Positions 58,917 to 64,000 of a stretch of DNA of 64,000 bases are shown here, in pieces. Origin of the DNA: Acidimicrobiaceae bacterium (GTDB taxonomy: Bacteria; Actinomycetota; Acidimicrobiia; Acidimicrobiales; RAAP-2); contig PKWW01000022.1 of assembly GCA_003132165.1 (NCBI GenBank), forward strand, positions 76,134-140,133, in the 5' to 3' direction. The first letter of the stretch is position 1. Each line of letters opens with the position of its first letter. The position numbers and the translations under genes were made by a program. The notes under the pieces were generated by a model. The model did no database searches and was not told the origin of the DNA. It saw nothing but the letters and a program-made list of their open reading frames with translations.

Positions 58917-59448
58917 GGGGATCTTCCTTCACGCGATAGATGTGGTGGGGCACAGCAGCCGAGCGCTCGAACTTTTGAAGCGCTCTGTGATAGCGAACAT
59001 TGACGGCGTTGATCGAGAGTCCGAGAACCTGCGCAATGTCCTCTCGCGCCAGTTCATCCCAAAGGACCAACCGAAGAATCTCTTGGTCGGACTCGCTCAA
59101 TCTCGCCATCGCCGAGCGGACGCCCGATCCGTCAAAATCGTCTCTCTCCGGGACGGCGAACTCCTCGGGCATCGCGAATGTTGCACGCTGGAGTTCTCGA
59201 CCCTGCTTTCGCCGAGCGTTCAAGACCTCGAAGCTGGCGATGCGGATAAGCCAAGGGAGTGACGGATTGTCGACCGTTGAATATTTCTCCCACGCCACGA
59301 TGAAACTGGCCGAGACGACGTCATCAGCCTTGGACTGGGGCACTCGGCGAGCAACGTATCGCCAGAGACTGGCGTAGTGTTCGCGAAAGAACATCTCGAA
59401 CTGGCTGGGGAACGTCTTGTCAGGTGATGCGGGATTGTTCGCCATCAC
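58906..59448 (-). CDS. RNA polymerase sigma-70 factor, ECF-like
   Basis: FREHYASLWRYVARRVPQSKADDVVSASFIVAWEKY...PWLIRIASFEVLNARRKQ...SESDQEILRLVLWDELAREDIAQVLGLSINAVNVRYHRALQKFE. Confidence 0.9.
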   Translation of the reverse strand: MMANNPASPDKTFPSQFEMFFREHYASLWRYVARRVPQSKADDVVSASFIVAWEKYSTVDNPSLPWLIRIASFEVLNARRKQGRELQRATFAMPEEFAVPERDDFDGSGVRSAMARLSESDQEILRLVLWDELAREDIAQVLGLSINAVNVRYHRALQKFERSAAVPHHIYRVKEDPHAK

Positions 59449-59732
59449 TCTCTTTACGTCGCGCCGTGCCTCCAGAATTACCGAAAATGTCCGTGGGGGA
59501 AGAAGTTTCTTGTCAAGTGTCGATCAAGACGCCATTGACGGATTTGATGACACCAGCTCGAGCGTCTTGGTAATTGATGGACGTACCACCGCGGGCAACC
59601 ATGTGCAACCGCAATGCGATCTACTTACTGGCCCGACAACGCCCTAGAACAAGCCTCGAGTCGGGCTGGCAGGCACAGGCACCTCTGCTCAGATACTGGA
59701 TTGGTGATGAGTGCCGACTTCCACAATCTGAG

Positions 59733-59752
59733 TGTACTAGTGTACTAGTACA
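59733..59752. promoter_or_regulatory. Putative GntR autoregulatory operator
   Basis: tgtactag-tgtactag-taca: tandem TGTACTAG plus perfect 12-bp palindrome TGTACTAGTACA ending at the A of the GntR ATG. Confidence 0.6.
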
Positions 59753-60162
59753 TGAGTGAGAAGCAGCCGAGCATCCAGTTCCGCCTTGATCCACGCAGCG
59801 GCGTGGCGCCCTATCGCCAGTTGATCGAACAGGTGCGCCAGGCCGTCGAATTGGGGCGTCTCCGCGGCGGTGACCAACTTCCCTCCGTGCGCGAAGTCGT
59901 GACCCAGGTCACGATCAACCCGAACACGGTCCACCGGGCGTACCGCGAGCTTGAGCACCTGGGCCTCGCCGAGGGACGTCTCGGTCTCGGCACGTTCATC
60001 ATCGATAACCCACTCCATCTGGCCACCAATGCCGGACGCAAGGAGTTGGCAAGGAGTCTGCAGGAGTGGACGAGACTGGCACGTGCCGCGGGGCTCGACG
60101 GCGACGACATGCTCGACTTGCTCAGGCAAACATTCAATCGCGACGAACACGTGCTCTCGTGA
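59752..60162 (+). CDS. GntR-family transcriptional regulator (YtrA-like)
   Basis: RLDPRSGVAPYRQLIEQVRQAVELGRLRGGDQLPSVREVVTQVTINPNTVHRAYRELEHLGLAEGRLGLGTFI. Confidence 0.92.
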   Translation: MSEKQPSIQFRLDPRSGVAPYRQLIEQVRQAVELGRLRGGDQLPSVREVVTQVTINPNTVHRAYRELEHLGLAEGRLGLGTFIIDNPLHLATNAGRKELARSLQEWTRLARAAGLDGDDMLDLLRQTFNRDEHVLS

Positions 60163-61076
60163 CGACGCCCGTGCTCGAGACCGTTGGCCTAGCCAAGCGC
60201 TTCGGACGCAAGTGGGCGCTTCGTGACTGCACTCTCTCAATCCCCTCGGGAAAGGTCGCTGCATTGGTCGGACCCAATGGCGCGGGTAAGTCCACTCTGC
60301 TGCGGATGGCCGTCGGACTCTCGCGACCAACCGCCGGAACCATCAAGGTTCTCGGTGAACTACCAGGTCACGAGAACGCAACGCTCTTGCAACGAATCGG
60401 GTATCTCGACCAGGAGCGGCCCCTCTACCGAGGCTTCCGCGTCGACGAGATGTTCCGCTTCGGCCAGGGTGCGAATCCGATGTGGAACATGGAACTGGCC
60501 CACTCGTACGTCGACCAGTTGGGGATCTCGCTACGTGATCAGGTGAACAACCTGTCGAGCGGTCAACAAGCCCAAGTCGCCCTGACAATGTGCCTCGCCA
60601 AGCAACCTGAGCTGCTCATTCTCGACGAACCGGCCGCCGCTCTCGACCCGATCGCCCGAGAGGATCTTCTTCGGCTCCTGATGCGCCAGGTGGCCGAGCG
60701 TGGCACGACCGTGGTCCTCTCCACCCACGCACTCGGCGACGTCGGCTCAATCTGTGACTACCTGGTGATCCTCTCGCACTCCAGCGTCGTCCTCGCCGAC
60801 GACATGGAGTTTGTCGTGGAGAGCCACCGGTTCCTCAGTGCCTCGTCGTCAATCTCGCCGACGCTGCCCGACGGTGTCACCGTGATCGATACTCGCACGA
60901 GCAGTCGTGACGTCACGCATCTGGTACGGATGGCGCTGCCGATCGTTGACGATACGTGGCAGATCACCGAGCCGACCCTGGACGAGATCATCATGGCCTA
61001 TCTGCGGCTCGGAACGAGCTCCGTAGCGTCCGAAGCGCACGGCCCACACGCAGCTACCCGTGGAGGAATCTCGTGA
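60159..61076 (+). CDS. ABC transporter ATP-binding protein
   Basis: LVGPNGAGKSTLLRMAVGLSRP Walker A; NLSSGQQAQVALTMCLAKQPELLILDEPAAALDP; GTG start overlapping the GntR stop. Confidence 0.93.
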   Translation: MTTPVLETVGLAKRFGRKWALRDCTLSIPSGKVAALVGPNGAGKSTLLRMAVGLSRPTAGTIKVLGELPGHENATLLQRIGYLDQERPLYRGFRVDEMFRFGQGANPMWNMELAHSYVDQLGISLRDQVNNLSSGQQAQVALTMCLAKQPELLILDEPAAALDPIAREDLLRLLMRQVAERGTTVVLSTHALGDVGSICDYLVILSHSSVVLADDMEFVVESHRFLSASSSISPTLPDGVTVIDTRTSSRDVTHLVRMALPIVDDTWQITEPTLDEIIMAYLRLGTSSVASEAHGPHAATRGGIS

Positions 61077-62095
61077 CGTGGATGGCGTGGCGGCTGCAGC
61101 GAAGTGTCTTCCTCCTCTTCGTGGTCATGGCCGTGGTTCTGATCGGCTTCGTCATCGCCAATGGGCTGCATACAGAGTCCTTGTTGCACCAATGGAATAG
61201 CGCCACGTGTTACGGCACTCGCCATGGGTACATCACTAAATCCCAGGTGCAGTGCGGGACGATCTTCCACCAATTCGCCCAGTCAACGACGTACGACCGG
61301 TACTTCGCGATGGCCGGTGGTCTGCTGTGCGGTGTCCTCGGTCTTCTGCTGGGCGTGAATCTCGTAGCTAGCGAGATCGACCGCAAGACGGTTCGTACCG
61401 CGTGGACTCAGTCAATTACACGGACTCGTTGGCTCTCCTCAAAGATCATCGTCAGCCTGGGATCGCTGCTCGCCGTGGGGCTACCACTTTGCTTCACCCA
61501 TACCTGGTGGATCGGTGCGGTGAACTACGGATCTCGAGTCGCACCGAACGCCTTCGCCTACGACGGCTGGATGCCCCTCATGATCGGCGTCTTCGCCTTC
61601 GCACTGACGACCGTCATCGGGGTTCTCCTCCGTCGCCCCGGCTGGACGATCGCCGCCGCGCTGATCGCGATGGTGCTTGTCATGTGGACGATGCAAGGCG
61701 AGGTTCGAGCGAACCTTGTCCCATTACGCACGGCCGTCGTGGGGACGACCATCGTCACCAAGGGCGACTTCACCGGAGCGATACCCACCCACGTCGCTCC
61801 GAAGAACTCGTGGATCGTCTTCCAGGGCTACGAGCCGCTCAACTCGGGCAACGCCCTACTCACGCGGGGCGAGGAGACTCGGTGGGGTAATGAGATGAAC
61901 CGGTGCGAAACGGGCCCGATCAGTCAGAGCCAGGTACCGGCGTGCCAGCACAAGCTCGGTCTGCGCGATGTGCAGCTCTACGTAGCCAACAACGAGTTCT
62001 GGACTTTACAACTCCGAGAGGGCGCGATCTACCTGGCCGGAGCGGCGTTCCTGTTCGAACTCAGCCTTTTGCTCGTGCGCCGGACCAAGGCCTGA
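61073..62095 (+). CDS. ABC transporter permease
   Basis: GTG start overlapping the ATPase stop; multiple TM segments; LLGVNLVASEIDRKTVRTAWTQSITRTRWLSSKI. Confidence 0.8.
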   Translation: MTWMAWRLQRSVFLLFVVMAVVLIGFVIANGLHTESLLHQWNSATCYGTRHGYITKSQVQCGTIFHQFAQSTTYDRYFAMAGGLLCGVLGLLLGVNLVASEIDRKTVRTAWTQSITRTRWLSSKIIVSLGSLLAVGLPLCFTHTWWIGAVNYGSRVAPNAFAYDGWMPLMIGVFAFALTTVIGVLLRRPGWTIAAALIAMVLVMWTMQGEVRANLVPLRTAVVGTTIVTKGDFTGAIPTHVAPKNSWIVFQGYEPLNSGNALLTRGEETRWGNEMNRCETGPISQSQVPACQHKLGLRDVQLYVANNEFWTLQLREGAIYLAGAAFLFELSLLLVRRTKA

Positions 62096-62229
62096 ACGTA
62101 TCCCATCGGTACCACGCATCCACATCGGTGTCCCCCGATGGCTGGAACACATGAGGCAGGCCCACGCAACCGCTTGATGAGCTCGACCGGATTCCAGTGT
62201 CTGCGTTCGAACCCAGTCGGCGCTCGCGA

Positions 62230-63171
62230 CTACGCGAGATGGTGCGACAGAAAAGCAAGCGACGGTGGCTCCTGATCGAGAAAGAACGGGTCGGTGTGGC
62301 AACCCGCGCTGAGAATCGAAACGCTACCCTCGGGCAGCACTTTGACGAGCGCTTCGACTCCAGGATGGAACGGGTCGTCCACGCCCGACGCCACTCGCAC
62401 AGCAACCCCCTGCAGCGAGTCCACGTGTGCGATCACGTCGCCCGCCGAGAACGCTGATCGCGACGCGAACGCCCCGGCGTTCGCATCGTGCGCTTGTGCG
62501 TATGACGTCCAGATGGCGGGGCTGATCGCCGCCACCGCCGCCACGAGACCAGGGTTGCTCTCCGCGATCGCGAGAGCCCCGTACCCACCCATCGAGATCC
62601 CCATCATGCCAATACGGTGCGGTGCCACACCCAACCCCTTGCGCTGGCAGAACGGGATCAGCTCGTCGACGACCATCGCCATGGGGTCATCATCCCGATG
62701 AGGATTCCAGTAGCCGTCGCCACCGTCCACGGTCACCAGGGCCATCGGCGTGAGTGGCTGACCGTTCCACCGCAAGGCCACGGCCTGGGCCGGCGTCATC
62801 CCCTTCAATGCGGTCGTGTGGTCGTCGCCGAATCCGTGGAGCATCACCACGAGCGCCAGCTCATCGCCTGACTCGTGCCCTGGCGGGTAGGCAATCGTAT
62901 AGCCGACGGACCGGCGCCTCGCGGCTGAGTGAAACCGGCTCGACTCACTTGGTCCCACTGGCGCGAAGGACACTGTCGGCGCAGGTACCGAACACGCACC
63001 GTCAAGTTGGTCAAGCAGTTGTTTTCCTGGCAACACCCCGTGGTTCACCAACTCAAGACCGGCGACACTGCCAACAGCGACTGCGCCGAATCCACCGGCG
63101 ATCCAGTAGAGCAAGCGACGGCGCGAGATCGCCATCGAAGCTGGCCGATCATCGCTGGCGTCAACTGGCAT
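62230..63171 (-). CDS. Alpha/beta hydrolase (esterase-like) with putative Tat signal
   Basis: MAISRRRLLYWIAGGFGAVAVGSVAGL; LVVMLHGFGDDHTT; MMGISMGGYGALAIAE (GxSxG); GCHTDPFF His region. Confidence 0.82.
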   Translation of the reverse strand: MPVDASDDRPASMAISRRRLLYWIAGGFGAVAVGSVAGLELVNHGVLPGKQLLDQLDGACSVPAPTVSFAPVGPSESSRFHSAARRRSVGYTIAYPPGHESGDELALVVMLHGFGDDHTTALKGMTPAQAVALRWNGQPLTPMALVTVDGGDGYWNPHRDDDPMAMVVDELIPFCQRKGLGVAPHRIGMMGISMGGYGALAIAESNPGLVAAVAAISPAIWTSYAQAHDANAGAFASRSAFSAGDVIAHVDSLQGVAVRVASGVDDPFHPGVEALVKVLPEGSVSILSAGCHTDPFFLDQEPPSLAFLSHHLA

Positions 63172-63460
63172 GGTCCCTCTCTTCTAACAGGCTTTGGCGT
63201 AGTCGATGGCAATCTGCCCGACATCAATCCATACGGTGCGCGAGAAACCGAAGATCGGCGAGCGCACCTAATTGCTGCAGCCCAGTCGTGGCGCAGCACC
63301 GGGAGTTTCATCGACATCCCGACCAGGCGTTGCCACGAACGTAGTCCCCTCTCATCAACTTCTTCATACGGGACAGTCGTAAAGCAGGTCGAGGGCTCAG
63401 TCAGGGACACCCACGGGGTGGCGGCGCATGATCACCAGTGCGACGACCAATAATGGAGTC

Positions 63461-64000
63461 ATGGACCTGATCAACCGAGCGACGAGTTGGCTCTGCGACA
63501 TGGACGGGGTCCTTATTCACGACGACGCACTGATCGAGGGTGCCGACCAGTTCTTGGAGAAGTTGCAGTCCTCGGGCCGATCGTTTCTCCTGATCACCAA
63601 CAACTCCTTCTTCACCGCTCGCGAACTCAGTGAACGACTGTTGTCAATGGGCCTCGACGTGCCAGCGGACCATCTCTGGACGTCCGCTCTCGCCACGGCG
63701 CAGTTCATCCACGACCAGAGGCCCGGTGGATCCGCGTTCGTCATCGGCGAGCTGAGCGTGCACGAGGCGCTCTACGACGTTGGCTACCGAGAACAGAGCA
63801 CCGGCGCGGACTATGTGGTGCTCGGCGAGACCCAGAATTACTCGTACGAGGACATCACCACCGCGGTTCGCCTCCTCAAGGGCGGCAGTCACCTCGTCGC
63901 CACGAACCCCGAACCGACAGGGCCGTCGCTCGACGGCGATTTTCCCGGGGTCGGAGCCGTAGCGGCCATGCTCGAGTTCGCGTCCGGCGTCACGCCGTAC
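63461..64000 (+). CDS. HAD-IIA family hydrolase (NagD-like), truncated by window end
   Basis: Reads MDLINRATSWLCDMDGVLIHDDALIEGADQFLEKLQSSGRSFLLITNNSFFTARELSERL... VLGETQNYSYEDI; no stop before 64000 so missing from the ORF track. Confidence 0.88.
   Translation, partial: MDLINRATSWLCDMDGVLIHDDALIEGADQFLEKLQSSGRSFLLITNNSFFTARELSERLLSMGLDVPADHLWTSALATAQFIHDQRPGGSAFVIGELSVHEALYDVGYREQSTGADYVVLGETQNYSYEDITTAVRLLKGGSHLVATNPEPTGPSLDGDFPGVGAVAAMLEFASGVTPY

Noticed and set aside
63172-63460. Short ORFs between the esterase and the HAD hydrolase on both strands
   Set aside because: Mutually overlapping, no conserved motif; more likely an intergenic/promoter region

Overview
High-GC window, most likely from Actinomycetota (Acidimicrobiia-like by gene content and order; this is inference). 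About half of it is one minus-strand superoperon: rpmG/tRNA-Trp/secE-nusG-rplK-rplA-rplJ-rplL-rpoB-rpoC-rpsL-rpsG-fusA-tuf-rpsJ-[S10/spc genes rplC to rplO]-secY-adk-map (about 31.1 to 2.3 kb). Left flank: a PNPOx-like protein and a DevS/DevR-like two-component pair. Right flank: accessory metabolism. This includes an ethylmalonyl-CoA-pathway-like island (3-hydroxyacyl-CoA dehydrogenase, MeaA/ethylmalonyl-CoA mutase-like protein, acyl-CoA carboxylase beta and a small epsilon-like subunit, epimerase, crotonyl-CoA carboxylase/reductase, thiolase). It also includes asd/lysC, gltA, uppP-recR-dnaX, an SRP RNA gene absent from the ORF track, and a GntR-ABC operon with a palindromic operator. Five tRNAs are visible (Trp, Met, Thr, Tyr, Ser). 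No CRISPR array or mobile element was seen. The least explained locus is an ECF sigma factor that overlaps a membrane-anchored beta-propeller-like protein. All 14 cysteines of that protein fall into seven exact C-x5-C motifs. It is a candidate non-canonical sigma/anti-sigma or envelope-sensing system.
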